Shown here in pieces: positions 18,892 to 27,520 of a stretch of DNA of 64,000 bases. The stretch's first letter is position 1; each line of letters opens with the position of its first letter. The translations under genes were made by a program, and so were the position numbers. Source of the DNA: Alkalitalea saponilacus (GTDB lineage: Bacteria > Bacteroidota > Bacteroidia > Bacteroidales > Marinilabiliaceae); the NCBI RefSeq assembly GCF_900168165.1, contig NZ_FUYV01000009.1, positions 95,020 to 159,019 of the forward strand, in the 5' to 3' direction. The notes below the pieces were generated by a model. It made no database searches, was not told the DNA's origin, and saw only the letters and a list, made by a program, of their open reading frames with translations.

Positions 18892-21342
18892 ATGGATATT
18901 TCATATAACTGGCTAAAAAATTACATCAATACCGATAAATCACCTTCTGAAATTGCTGCTGCATTAACTGCTTTGGGACTCGAAGTTGGCAGTATTGAAG
19001 AAAAAGAAACCGTTAAAGGAGGTTTAAAAGGACTGGTTGTTGGAAAGGTTCTTTCATGCCAAAGACACCCAAACGCTGACAAACTTAGTGTAACCACAGT
19101 AGATGTGGGGACAGGTGAACCATTGCCCATTGTTTGTGGAGCACCCAATGTTGCGGCCGGACAAAAAGTGGTGGTAGCCACGGTGGGAACAACCCTATAC
19201 AGTGGGGAAGAATCGTTCGTTATCAAGAAAACAAAAATACGCGGAGAAGCATCAGAAGGGATGATTTGTGCCGAAGATGAAATTGGACTGGGAACCAGTC
19301 ACGATGGAATTATGGTGCTGAATCCCGAAACAAAAGTTGGAACACCCGCTGCTGAATATTTCAAAATTGAATCGGATACCATATTTGAAGTTGATTTGAC
19401 CCCAAACCGCATTGATGGGGCCTCCCACATTGGCGTAGCTAGAGATTTGGCGGCATCGCTTCAACTGACCGACCCCAATATTAAAGTAACAAAACCATCG
19501 GTTGACGATTTCAAAACCGATAATAACAATTATCCGATAAAAATTACCGTTGAAGATGCAGAGGCATGTCCGCGATACAGTGGAGTGACCATTTCCGGGG
19601 TAAAAGTCACGGAATCGCCCGACTGGCTTAAAAACAGACTCCTGAGCATTGGTATGACACCCATCAACAATATTGTTGACATCACCAACTTTGTTTTGCA
19701 TGAATGTGGCCAACCGTTACATGCGTTCGACGGAGATCAGATAACCGGTGATCATGTTGTTGTAAAAACCATGTCTGCAGGCACTAAATTTATCACACTC
19801 GATGAAAAAGAGAGAACACTCCACGAAAAAGACCTGATGATATGCAACGAAACTGAAGGCATGTGTATTGCCGGAGTTTTTGGAGGAATTAAAAGCGGGG
19901 TTACTGAAAAAACCACACGTATTTTTCTCGAAAGTGCCTGCTTTAACCCGGTATATATCCGTCAAACATCTCGACGCCACCTTCTTTTCACCGATGCATC
20001 ATTCAGATTTGAAAGAGGCTCCGACCCAAACATCACAGTTTATGCTTTAAAACGAGCGGCACTTCTGATAAAAGAAATTGCCGGTGGTGAAATATCGTCC
20101 GAGGTTGTGGACGTCTATCCAAACCCGGTAACTGATTTTAAAGTAGATGTAAGCTGGAAAAACATCACCCGTTTGATAGGGAAAATCATTGACCAAACCC
20201 TGGTGAAAAAAATTCTGACATCCCTTGACATCAAAATTACCAATGAAACCGAAACCGGATTAAGCGTGGCAGTTCCGCCATACAGGGTTGATGTGCAACG
20301 TGAGGCCGACGTTATTGAAGAAATTCTTAGGGTTTACGGTTTCAACAACGTTGAAGCCCCCACAACTGTAAACTCCACCATTGTTTACTCGCCACAGCCC
20401 AACCATCACCAGTTACGAAACGAAATTTCCGCACAATTGGCCGGAAGCGGATTTCAGGAAATCATGTGCAACTCCTTAACAAAGTCGGCCTATTACGATG
20501 ATTGCACCGAATTTCCTGCATCACGAACTGTTATTCTGGCCAACCCTTTAAGCAGTGATTTGAACGGCATGCGCCAAACTTTACTTTTTGGAGGATTGGA
20601 GACCATTCGTCACAACCGAAATCGCCAACATCAGGATTTAAAACTGTTTGAACTTGGAAACTGTTATTTTCTGAAAGGAAACAGTGATGTTACTGTTCAG
20701 GAAAGTTACATTGAAGAACAACGCCTCTCGTTGTTCATGACAGGACACGTGGCATCTGCCAATTGGTATTCTCCTGCAAAAAAAGCATCCTTTGCCGACA
20801 TTAAAGCACATTCAGAAAATGTACTGTTAAAGATGGGAATATCACCTGAAATGTGTCAGGTTTCAGGCATAACTCCCGGACTGCTTTCTGACGGACTGGA
20901 ATATAAAACTGGAAATTCGGTGCTTTTGACCATCGGCATGGTGAAAACCAAACTTCTGAAGGAGTTTGACATTGATGAAGCTGTTTTCTTCGCAGAATTT
21001 AACTGGGATAATCTGGTGAAAGCATCCTCCCGTCAACAAATTACATACTCAGAACTGTCCAGATTCCCTGAAGTGAAAAGAGACCTTGCGCTCTTACTTG
21101 ATGAATCTGTTCAGTATGCTGCCATTGAACAAACAGCCCGAAAAACAGAGAAAAATCTGCTTAAGAGAATCTCCTTGTTCGATGTGTACGAAGGTGATAA
21201 AATTGGCGCAGGAAAAAAATCCTACGCGGTGACCTTTGTACTGGAAGACACATCAAAAACTCTTACAGACAAACAGATTGATAAAACCATGCAGAAACTG
21301 ACCATGGCGTTCGAGAGAGAACTGGGAGCGAAGTTAAGGTAA
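18892..21342 (+). CDS. pheT: Phenylalanyl-tRNA synthetase beta subunit
   Basis: An 816-residue class II synthetase beta chain. Domain order: N-terminal MDISYNWLKNYI, tRNA-binding (EMAP-like) domain at about 40-150 (HPNADKLSVTTVDVG), B3/B4 editing domain (MTPINNIVDITNFV and GQPLHAFD), B5 domain, core with RFERGSDPN, and the C-terminal anticodon-binding FDX-ACB domain (RFPEVKRDLALLLDE, LFDVYEGDKIGAGKKSYA). Length is typical. pheS is not adjacent, which is normal for this phylum. Confidence 0.97.
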   Translation: MDISYNWLKNYINTDKSPSEIAAALTALGLEVGSIEEKETVKGGLKGLVVGKVLSCQRHPNADKLSVTTVDVGTGEPLPIVCGAPNVAAGQKVVVATVGTTLYSGEESFVIKKTKIRGEASEGMICAEDEIGLGTSHDGIMVLNPETKVGTPAAEYFKIESDTIFEVDLTPNRIDGASHIGVARDLAASLQLTDPNIKVTKPSVDDFKTDNNNYPIKITVEDAEACPRYSGVTISGVKVTESPDWLKNRLLSIGMTPINNIVDITNFVLHECGQPLHAFDGDQITGDHVVVKTMSAGTKFITLDEKERTLHEKDLMICNETEGMCIAGVFGGIKSGVTEKTTRIFLESACFNPVYIRQTSRRHLLFTDASFRFERGSDPNITVYALKRAALLIKEIAGGEISSEVVDVYPNPVTDFKVDVSWKNITRLIGKIIDQTLVKKILTSLDIKITNETETGLSVAVPPYRVDVQREADVIEEILRVYGFNNVEAPTTVNSTIVYSPQPNHHQLRNEISAQLAGSGFQEIMCNSLTKSAYYDDCTEFPASRTVILANPLSSDLNGMRQTLLFGGLETIRHNRNRQHQDLKLFELGNCYFLKGNSDVTVQESYIEEQRLSLFMTGHVASANWYSPAKKASFADIKAHSENVLLKMGISPEMCQVSGITPGLLSDGLEYKTGNSVLLTIGMVKTKLLKEFDIDEAVFFAEFNWDNLVKASSRQQITYSELSRFPEVKRDLALLLDESVQYAAIEQTARKTEKNLLKRISLFDVYEGDKIGAGKKSYAVTFVLEDTSKTLTDKQIDKTMQKLTMAFERELGAKLR

Positions 21343-21360
21343 GCAAGAGACCAATAGGTT

Positions 21361-22503
21361 TTAACCCTTCAAAAACTTCCCCGGTGTGATGCCTTCAATT
21401 TGTTTAAACGCCCGGATAAAAGAACTGGCTGAGCCAAAACCTGATTCTGATGCAAGATAATCCAGAGAATAATCACAAGCAGGGTTGTCTTTCATCAGTT
21501 TCTTTGCATACTCAACCCTGTAACGGTTGATAAAGCCATTAAAACTCTCACCAAACTCTTCGTTAATAATACTTGAAATATAGGTTCGGTTAGTATTGAG
21601 CTTCTTACAAAGCAATGTGATTCGTAAATCAGGCATCCGAAACAACTCCTCTTTAACCATCAAATCAAGAATCAAATCTTTTAGCAACTCTCGCGTTGTG
21701 GTCAATTGCGGAAGAGAATCGGTCTCCTCAGACTCCTCCTCTACATCCTTTACCGTAAATTGTTGAATACTTCCCTGATAACCAATTAAAAACAACAAAA
21801 CAGAAAACAAGCCGGAAGGAATAATTAGCATTTCAGGATGATCAAGAAAAAAACCACGACCAATCACATTCACTGTTGAGCTGGTGATGGATGTAAATAA
21901 AAAAACCAGGCTCAATAACCTCACCCATATCAGTTGTCGGTTTTGCAGATTGCTGTAAAATTGTAATAAACGATCATCATACTGACTCGCCAATCTATAT
22001 CCTGAAACCAAATATATGATTACCTGAAAAGCAAATACAATCCGACTGATAAAAAAAACAACAGCCATAAGGGAAACATTACCACCCATAAAAATTGTTT
22101 CACGATTCTGATAAATCAGTACTTCACGATAATAGACCATTTTATCTTCCTGTGAAGAATAGTACATTATTACTGAAAGAATAGTGGCCAAAACAGCAGC
22201 TGGCGCAAAATGCCAAACATTCCGATAATTGATCTTAACATCTCGTGTTAACATCCTAACGTAACAATAATAAAGGGGGTAAACAGACAAAGAAGTGAAA
22301 AGATACAACGAGTCCAATGCAATATAAAACTCCTTATAACCAAGAAAATAAGAAGCATGAGTAAAAAAAAGCAAAGCAGAAAAAAACATAAACACCGACA
22401 AAACAAGTGCCGGAGGATTATTCATTCGTCCTTTTAAAAAAAGTAAAATCGCCCATATTACAGTGATATAAAATGGACTAAGTGCAGTTATTAAAAAAAA
22501 CAT
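21361..22503 (-). CDS. Membrane-anchored AraC-family regulator
   Basis: A 380-residue protein with seven or so hydrophobic helices in the first 240 residues (first FLITALSPFYITVIWAILLF) and an AraC-type DNA-binding domain at the C terminus. The second HTH is clear: DYLASESGFGSASSFIRAFK followed by GITPGKFL. Membrane-embedded AraC proteins of this design are common in Bacteroidota. It is the last gene before the peptide array and is transcribed away from it, so it is a candidate but unproven regulator of the array. Confidence 0.88.
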   Translation of the reverse strand: MFFLITALSPFYITVIWAILLFLKGRMNNPPALVLSVFMFFSALLFFTHASYFLGYKEFYIALDSLYLFTSLSVYPLYYCYVRMLTRDVKINYRNVWHFAPAAVLATILSVIMYYSSQEDKMVYYREVLIYQNRETIFMGGNVSLMAVVFFISRIVFAFQVIIYLVSGYRLASQYDDRLLQFYSNLQNRQLIWVRLLSLVFLFTSITSSTVNVIGRGFFLDHPEMLIIPSGLFSVLLFLIGYQGSIQQFTVKDVEEESEETDSLPQLTTTRELLKDLILDLMVKEELFRMPDLRITLLCKKLNTNRTYISSIINEEFGESFNGFINRYRVEYAKKLMKDNPACDYSLDYLASESGFGSASSFIRAFKQIEGITPGKFLKG

Positions 22504-22740
22504 TTTCCCATCTGTTCAAAAATCATTTGCAATTTATGTAATATAAATTTAATTTTCATAAATTGATTACAGGGTTTATAAACAATAAGTGATTAAATTA
22601 GTTGTGAGGATTCCATATTCAAGAAAAACACACAGGTGGGATGAGGTCTCAGGCGTTTAATTTATAGTATAAGATATAGAGGTTAAGTATTTTAAGTTTA
22701 TGGTTATAAAGTGAGTAAGATATACATTTGACAATAAGGG

Positions 22741-22870
22741 GTTTCTTCAACGATTTAATTACAGCTAAAAAATATGGTCTCGAAATTATCTGCTTGTTTG
22801 CAGTCGGGCTGGATGTGCATTCAATCCGCTTGTACAAGCAAGTTCATTTCACAAAAATCGATTTGCAGGT
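22741..22870 (+). pseudogene. Remnant of a ligase-like gene N terminus
   Basis: The translation contains GFFNDLITAKKYGLEII and, farther on, FTKIDLQV, matching residues about 28-80 of the ligase-like proteins of the later units (GFFNALVTSKQYGLEVI and LTKTDLLV). Neither a start nor the rest of the gene is present. The flanking 22504-22740 and 22871-23025 are otherwise non-coding, the latter with TTCCGCTATGC and AACTTAA heptad-type repeats. This marks a decayed unit at the left edge of the array. Confidence 0.65.
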
Positions 22871-23025
22871 GACTCTTTTTCCCTTAACCATCATCCCTAA
22901 CCATTCCTGATACTCGGAATTCCGCTATGCTTCATTCTGCTGCGCTTCGAAATCTTGAACTTAAAACCTTGAACTTAAAACATTACCAACCTCAACACCC
23001 TTGGGCTAAAAACAATAAATAACAT

Positions 23026-23068
23026 CCCCCCCCAAAATTTGATTTTAAAAACATATATTATACTTTTG
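23026..23068 (+). promoter_or_regulatory. Promoter next to a C8 tract
   Basis: TTTG at 23038-23041, a 19-bp spacer, and TACTTTTG at 23061-23068 match the Bacteroidota -33/-7 promoter exactly. A run of eight C at 23026-23033 ends four bases before the -33 box. The same arrangement precedes the ligase genes at 25148 and 40907. It would drive the fusion gene at 23120. Confidence 0.75.
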
Positions 23069-23119
23069 TAATAGTTAATCATACTTTAATCCAAACCTAA
23101 AAACACCCAAAACCCAAAA

Positions 23120-23497
23120 ATGAGAACCTATACTAACCATATCCATACCTCTTTCCAAGTGCTGCTGATAGCTACTAAGCTTTGCAACGTATTTCTGTCT
23201 TTCACAGGATTTTTCAACGACCTTCTTACTTCCAAACTATTCGGACTGGGAATGGCATGCCTTCTTGTTTTTGCAATAGCTACAGGTTTTTTCTCAGTGG
23301 CAACTGTGTTTAATATGAATGTGTTACAAGGTAATAGTGCCGGGGATGTTTCGTTAGACAGTATACTTGTGATGGCGCAGGCGCAGGGCGATGAGTCAAG
23401 TAATGAGCCAAGTAACAGGAGATGTGTCATTTGGGATGGTGAATGTTGGCCTACACTTAGTGAAGATCCTGATTGGCCAGCATGTGCAGGGTGCTAA
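23120..23497 (+). CDS. Ligase-like N terminus fused to NVEALA-type peptide
   Basis: A 125-residue chimera. Residues 1-49 (MRTYTNHIHTSFQVLLIATK onward to GLGMACLLV) are the first two membrane segments of the ligase-like protein, nearly identical to the start of the gene at 25148. From residue 50 the sequence is an NVEALA-type peptide without its MKKKLI start: FAIATGFFSVATVFNMNVLQ, then GDVSLDSILVMAQAQ and a tail with four cysteines. The rest of the ligase gene and the whole regulatory leader are missing, so this is a deletion fusion. The frame is intact and the promoter is good, so it may be expressed; whether the peptide is exported correctly is unknown. Confidence 0.8.
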   Translation: MRTYTNHIHTSFQVLLIATKLCNVFLSFTGFFNDLLTSKLFGLGMACLLVFAIATGFFSVATVFNMNVLQGNSAGDVSLDSILVMAQAQGDESSNEPSNRRCVIWDGECWPTLSEDPDWPACAGC

Positions 23498-23505
23498 TAG
23501 TTTTA

Positions 23506-23542
23506 GTAGCCGGTCTGATATAAACCACATCAGACCGGCTAC
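23506..23542 (+). terminator. Stem-loop after peptide gene (unit 0)
   Basis: A perfect 14-bp stem (GTAGCCGGTCTGAT / ATCAGACCGGCTAC) with a 9-nt loop starts 9 bp after the peptide stop and precedes the propeller gene. There is no U run, so it may act as an RNA stabiliser or partial terminator. Confidence 0.65.
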
Positions 23543-23599
23543 CCCCTATAGTGGAAAAACTCCACAATTACTGTTTTAACATTTAACCGACCATAATTT

Positions 23600-24751
23600 A
23601 TGATCACAAATACATATAAATTTTATGTACTAATCATGACATTTCTCTCCATTATGTCATGCAACAATAAAGCTATATTTATTGAATCAAGTCAAAAACT
23701 GTCAAAACAGGAATCTCTTCTTTCAATCAAGATTCCTCCTAATTTCCACCCGCAAAGCAAATACATTCAGGTTCTTAAAGGAGACAGTTCTAAAAACATA
23801 CTTGCATATGGTAGTAATAACCAAATACATTTTTTCTGTTTAGAAAGTTTGAGTTTACAAAAATCAACTAACTATCAGCAGTATGGCCCCGAGGGAATTT
23901 CAACTTATACGGGCTTCCATGTAATAAATATGGACTCTGTTGTCTTAACATCGCAAACCTCAGTTATATTGACAGACACTTACGATAAAATCCTCCAAAA
24001 ATTGGATTTTATCGAATGGAACTCGCAACACACTGACCAACCATACCTCATTTTTGCTCCATCACGTGGGAGCAGGAATAGTGCGGTAAGAATTAATGAT
24101 AATATATTTTTCTTGAGCTTTCAATTTGATCTTAAAAGTGATGATTTTAAAAACACGCCTATTGGCCTATATTACAACCTCAAAGACAATAGCATGCATG
24201 AAGCGGAAATGAAATATCCTGAATTTCCTTCAAATTACACAAGCTTATCTCACAATCCTACGATGGCGATTAAAGATAATTGTTTAATATATTCATTTAG
24301 TGTTCTTGATGAAATCTATCTCTTTGATAAAACTAAAGGGGTTACAAATAAACAGAATTTCAGCAGATTTAATAGAGTTAGAGTTAACACTAATTCTGGT
24401 GGCAATAGTTTTTATAATCAAATTAAAAGACCTCGATACTTATCAATTATATACGATCCTTGGAAAGATGTTTTCTATCGGATATTCTACCCAGGGTATG
24501 AGGTGTCAGGGAATTACGATGATAATTATTACTTTTCTTTGATTGCTACACCTCCTGTTTTTTCTGTAATAATAATAGATTCTGAATTTAAAATTATTGG
24601 AGAAACAACCATGCCGTTTCAACATTATGATCCTTCTTCAAATTTCATAACAAAAGACGGATTATTTTTCGGTTTACACGAAAACCACCCCGAATTCGAT
24701 CCAGATCATCTGAAATTCGCAAGATTTACTGTTGAACCAATAAACCAATAA
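23600..24751 (+). CDS. Six-bladed beta-propeller lipoprotein (unit 0)
   Basis: A 383-residue lipoprotein with the lipobox MTFLSIMSCNN, so the mature protein begins at a lipidated Cys and is expected at the outer membrane. The rest is rich in short beta strands and aromatic residues, as in the Bacteroidota six-bladed propeller lipoproteins (PF17170/PF15869-like) encoded beside each peptide. The family hallmark GRGPxEY is degenerate here (YGPEGIST around residue 96). It follows the chimeric peptide gene and its stem-loop. Function unknown; a peptide-binding or receptor role is only inferred from the repeated pairing. Confidence 0.75.
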   Translation: MITNTYKFYVLIMTFLSIMSCNNKAIFIESSQKLSKQESLLSIKIPPNFHPQSKYIQVLKGDSSKNILAYGSNNQIHFFCLESLSLQKSTNYQQYGPEGISTYTGFHVINMDSVVLTSQTSVILTDTYDKILQKLDFIEWNSQHTDQPYLIFAPSRGSRNSAVRINDNIFFLSFQFDLKSDDFKNTPIGLYYNLKDNSMHEAEMKYPEFPSNYTSLSHNPTMAIKDNCLIYSFSVLDEIYLFDKTKGVTNKQNFSRFNRVRVNTNSGGNSFYNQIKRPRYLSIIYDPWKDVFYRIFYPGYEVSGNYDDNYYFSLIATPPVFSVIIIDSEFKIIGETTMPFQHYDPSSNFITKDGLFFGLHENHPEFDPDHLKFARFTVEPINQ

Positions 24752-25042
24752 CAAGAAGTTATCCGCATATAGCATATCGTTTTTTTAATATTTGGCCTGT
24801 CCTGCGCCCTTGTTAGTCCTTAATCTTCTTATATACAAAACATCAACAACACAGTAAACAATGACAATTTACAAACCATTCCCGGTTCTAGGCTTCCGGA
24901 ATCATCAAATATTATGTATCAGAATTATATTGTGTTTAAATTCCGCAACACTGAAAACATTAAACTTTAAACATTGAACTTAAAATATAATCAACCTCAA
25001 CAACCATGCGCCAAAAACATAAATTAAGTATTATTAACATAA
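24752..25042 (+). other. Deletion scar: leftover 5' UTR of a thioredoxin gene plus repeats
   Basis: Bases 24810-24850 (TGTTAGTCCTTAAT ... ACAAAACATCAACAAC) match the untranslated leader before the thioredoxin gene at 40152, but the coding sequence is gone and repeat sequence starts directly (ACAGTAAACAATGAC, as at 34057). Unit 0 has therefore lost its thioredoxin gene, probably by recombination at repeats. The remainder holds heptad-like repeats and no gene. Confidence 0.6.
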
Positions 25043-25087
25043 CCCCCCCCCCGATATTTGATAATATAAATAATGTTAATACATTTG
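25043..25087 (+). promoter_or_regulatory. C10 tract and promoter of the unit 1 ligase gene
   Basis: Ten consecutive C (25043-25052) lie four bases before TTTG (25057-25060); a 19-bp spacer and TACATTTG (25080-25087) complete a consensus Bacteroidota promoter about 60 bp before the ATG at 25148. The long homopolymer could slip and change spacing to an upstream activator site (inference). Confidence 0.75.
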
Positions 25088-25147
25088 TAATAGTTACAAT
25101 TTCTTTAATCCGAACCCCAAACAAAGTAGAGACCCTAATTCCCAAAA

Positions 25148-27406
25148 ATGAGAACCTTTACTAACCATATCCACCTCTCTTTCCAAGTGCTGCTTATTGC
25201 TACTACGCTTTGCAGCTTATTTCTAACTTTCACAGGATTTTTCAACGACCTTCTTACGTCCAAACTATTCGGACTGGGAATGGCATGCCTGTTTGTTGTG
25301 GGGTATTTTGTTGTTTCTTCACTTTTCAGGAAACAGTTAAAAGTATCTGCAATTGATGTTTTGGTGTTACTGTTCGCAGCATGGTATTTTATTAGTGAGC
25401 TGATTTCTGGCAGCGCTTTAAGACCTTTGGATCATTTATTATTTCCACTGCTCCTTTGGGGAGTAATCTATATGTTTGTTCGGCAGGCATCTGGCAACAT
25501 GTACTTTATATTGGGTGTGGCTATTGTTTGGATGATGGTTGTTTGCGCACAGGCGATACTGGGTTTAATGCAACTCTATGGCTTTGAGAAGTCATTCCAC
25601 GGCCTGTTTAGTATTACAGGAACATTTCACAATCCCGGACCATTTTCGGGGTTTGTGGTTAGTGGATTGCCGTTGGCATTGGGGGTAATTTGTTACACAA
25701 AGATTCACGGAGACAGTACGGAGAAACACAGAGGAATTTATTTAAAATGGGTGAACATCATCCTACCCTACGGTTTAATTGCCAAATATGCTATTCAGAC
25801 TTTGGCATGGATAACTCTGATAGCAATATTGCTGATACTTCCGCCTGCTCAATCACGAGCGGCTTGGATTGCAGGCATTGCCGGTAGTTTATTTGTACTT
25901 GCCGGACACCCTAGGCTGTTAGCCTTTAAAGAAAATCTGAGAAATAAGTTTTTATCATTAAAAAAACCCATACGCATTCTGCTATTAACCGCCATTTTGC
26001 TACCCTTAGCCACAGCAGCTTTTGGCCTCTATACTATGAAACAAGGCTCAGCCGATGGCCGCCTGCTCATGTGGCAGGTTACCTCTCAACTAATAAAAGA
26101 GCGCCCCATCACCGGACACGGCGCAGGCGCCTTCAATGCCCTTTACATGAACGAACAGGCCAACTGGTTCTCATCCGGCAAAGGCACCGAAGCCCAGGCC
26201 ATGGTAGCCGGCTCACCCGAAGCCCCCTTCAACGAACCACTAAAACTATGGCTCGAAAAAGGACTCATTGGAATATTGATAGTCGGTGGAATTCTATATC
26301 TTATATTTTTCAAAAAAAGAACCAACAACCAAAAACTCTCAACCAACAACATTAAACTTCAAACCTCAAACTTTGAACCTAAAACTTCAAAAAACCTTCA
26401 ACCCTATAACCTTTCGACCCAAAACCATAAACTCACAACTATAAACTATCAACCATCAACCCCGAACCATCAACCATCAACCATCAACCCTGAACTATTC
26501 CCGATTCTCGGGACTTCGCTACGCTACGCAACCCAAAACCATAAACTCACAACTATAAACTATCAACCATCAACCCCGAACCATCAACCATCAACCATCA
26601 ACCCTGAACTATTCCCGATTCTCGGGACTTCGCTACGCTACGCAACCCAAAACCATAAACTCACAACTATAAACGATCAACCATCAACCCAAAACTTCGA
26701 ACTATCAACCGCAATAAAAGGAGCCCTCTTAACAGTCTTGACTTTCAGCCTATTCTCTTACCCCTTCGACATCAGCTCATTCATCCTGCAACTGGTCATT
26801 TTAGTAGCTATACTGGCAGGCACCACCAAAACACTGTTTAGCATTAGAGGAGGGAAAGTCCTGTTTCTGACAATTCCGGTAGCCATGCTATTAATCGCCG
26901 CAACCATTCATTTCATACCCCAGCGGCAATCACATTACCAAGCCATGAAAATCTGGCAGGAGGCCGACCGCTTTTACAGTTTTGGAAGCTACCATACAGC
27001 AGTTGACGCTTACGAAGAAGCCTTCCCGGCACTCCAAACCACCGGCCTCTTCCTGCAAATGTATGGCAAAGCCCTCAACATGGATGAACAACACCAAAAA
27101 AGCAACGAAATACTGGCAATGGCGCAACAACGCTTCAGCAGTCAAATCATCCAAAACACCCTTGGCGACAACCACAAAGCCCTGGGTAATTACCCCGCAG
27201 CCGAAGCCGCATACATTAAAAGCACAAACATGATACCATCATTACTATTACCAAAATATTTACTGGCCAAACTTTACACAGAAAGCGGCCAACACCATAA
27301 AGCCAAACAAACCGCCGAAGAGATCCTCAACAGCCCGGTAAAAGTTGAGTCCTCGGCGACGAGAGAGATTATTAATGAAATGAGATCAGTTATCAATGAG
27401 CAGTGA
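25148..27406 (+). CDS. O-antigen-ligase-like membrane protein with TPRs (unit 1)
   Basis: A 752-residue membrane protein. The first 390 residues carry about ten helices; the Wzy_C/O-antigen-ligase core (PF04932-like) includes SITGTFHNPGPFSGFVVSGL, LPPAQSRAAWIAGIAG, GSADGRLLMWQVTSQLIKE, RPITGHGAGAFNALY and FNEPLKLWLEKGLIGI. A cytoplasmic loop at about 395-515 is made of translated intergenic heptad repeats, including two exact copies of a 38-residue block. Three more helices and a periplasmic-side TPR region (about 600-740) follow. Members of this fold transfer or polymerise glycans on lipid, protein or pilin acceptors; here the partner may be the adjacent secreted peptide (inference). Confidence 0.85.
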   Translation: MRTFTNHIHLSFQVLLIATTLCSLFLTFTGFFNDLLTSKLFGLGMACLFVVGYFVVSSLFRKQLKVSAIDVLVLLFAAWYFISELISGSALRPLDHLLFPLLLWGVIYMFVRQASGNMYFILGVAIVWMMVVCAQAILGLMQLYGFEKSFHGLFSITGTFHNPGPFSGFVVSGLPLALGVICYTKIHGDSTEKHRGIYLKWVNIILPYGLIAKYAIQTLAWITLIAILLILPPAQSRAAWIAGIAGSLFVLAGHPRLLAFKENLRNKFLSLKKPIRILLLTAILLPLATAAFGLYTMKQGSADGRLLMWQVTSQLIKERPITGHGAGAFNALYMNEQANWFSSGKGTEAQAMVAGSPEAPFNEPLKLWLEKGLIGILIVGGILYLIFFKKRTNNQKLSTNNIKLQTSNFEPKTSKNLQPYNLSTQNHKLTTINYQPSTPNHQPSTINPELFPILGTSLRYATQNHKLTTINYQPSTPNHQPSTINPELFPILGTSLRYATQNHKLTTINDQPSTQNFELSTAIKGALLTVLTFSLFSYPFDISSFILQLVILVAILAGTTKTLFSIRGGKVLFLTIPVAMLLIAATIHFIPQRQSHYQAMKIWQEADRFYSFGSYHTAVDAYEEAFPALQTTGLFLQMYGKALNMDEQHQKSNEILAMAQQRFSSQIIQNTLGDNHKALGNYPAAEAAYIKSTNMIPSLLLPKYLLAKLYTESGQHHKAKQTAEEILNSPVKVESSATREIINEMRSVINEQ
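26417..26700 (+). repeat. Intragenic heptad repeats with exact 114-bp duplication
   Basis: AACNNNN heptads (AACCATA, AACTCAC, AACTATC, AACCATC) run through the coding sequence. A 114-bp block starting at 26417 is repeated identically from 26531, with a third partial copy from 26645. 114 is 38 codons, so the frame survives. Each block ends in the CCCGATTCTCGGGACTTCG palindrome also seen between genes. Confidence 0.9.
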
Positions 27407-27513
27407 ACAGTGAACAGTTATCAGTTATCAATGAACAGTCATCAGTGAACAGTGAGTTAACTAATAACTGAACACTGATAACTGATAACTGATAACTGGT
27501 AACTGAACACTGA
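27395..27513. repeat. NNNCAGT/ACTGNNN heptad hairpin (unit 1)
   Basis: A left run of GAACAGT/TATCAGT heptads and a right run of ACTGATA/ACTGAAC heptads, centred on GAGTTAACTAATAA, form a potential long hairpin. The left arm encodes the last residues of the ligase-like protein (SVINEQ), and the array separates that gene from the peptide leader. Confidence 0.8.
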
Positions 27514-27520
27514 TTTTTCT

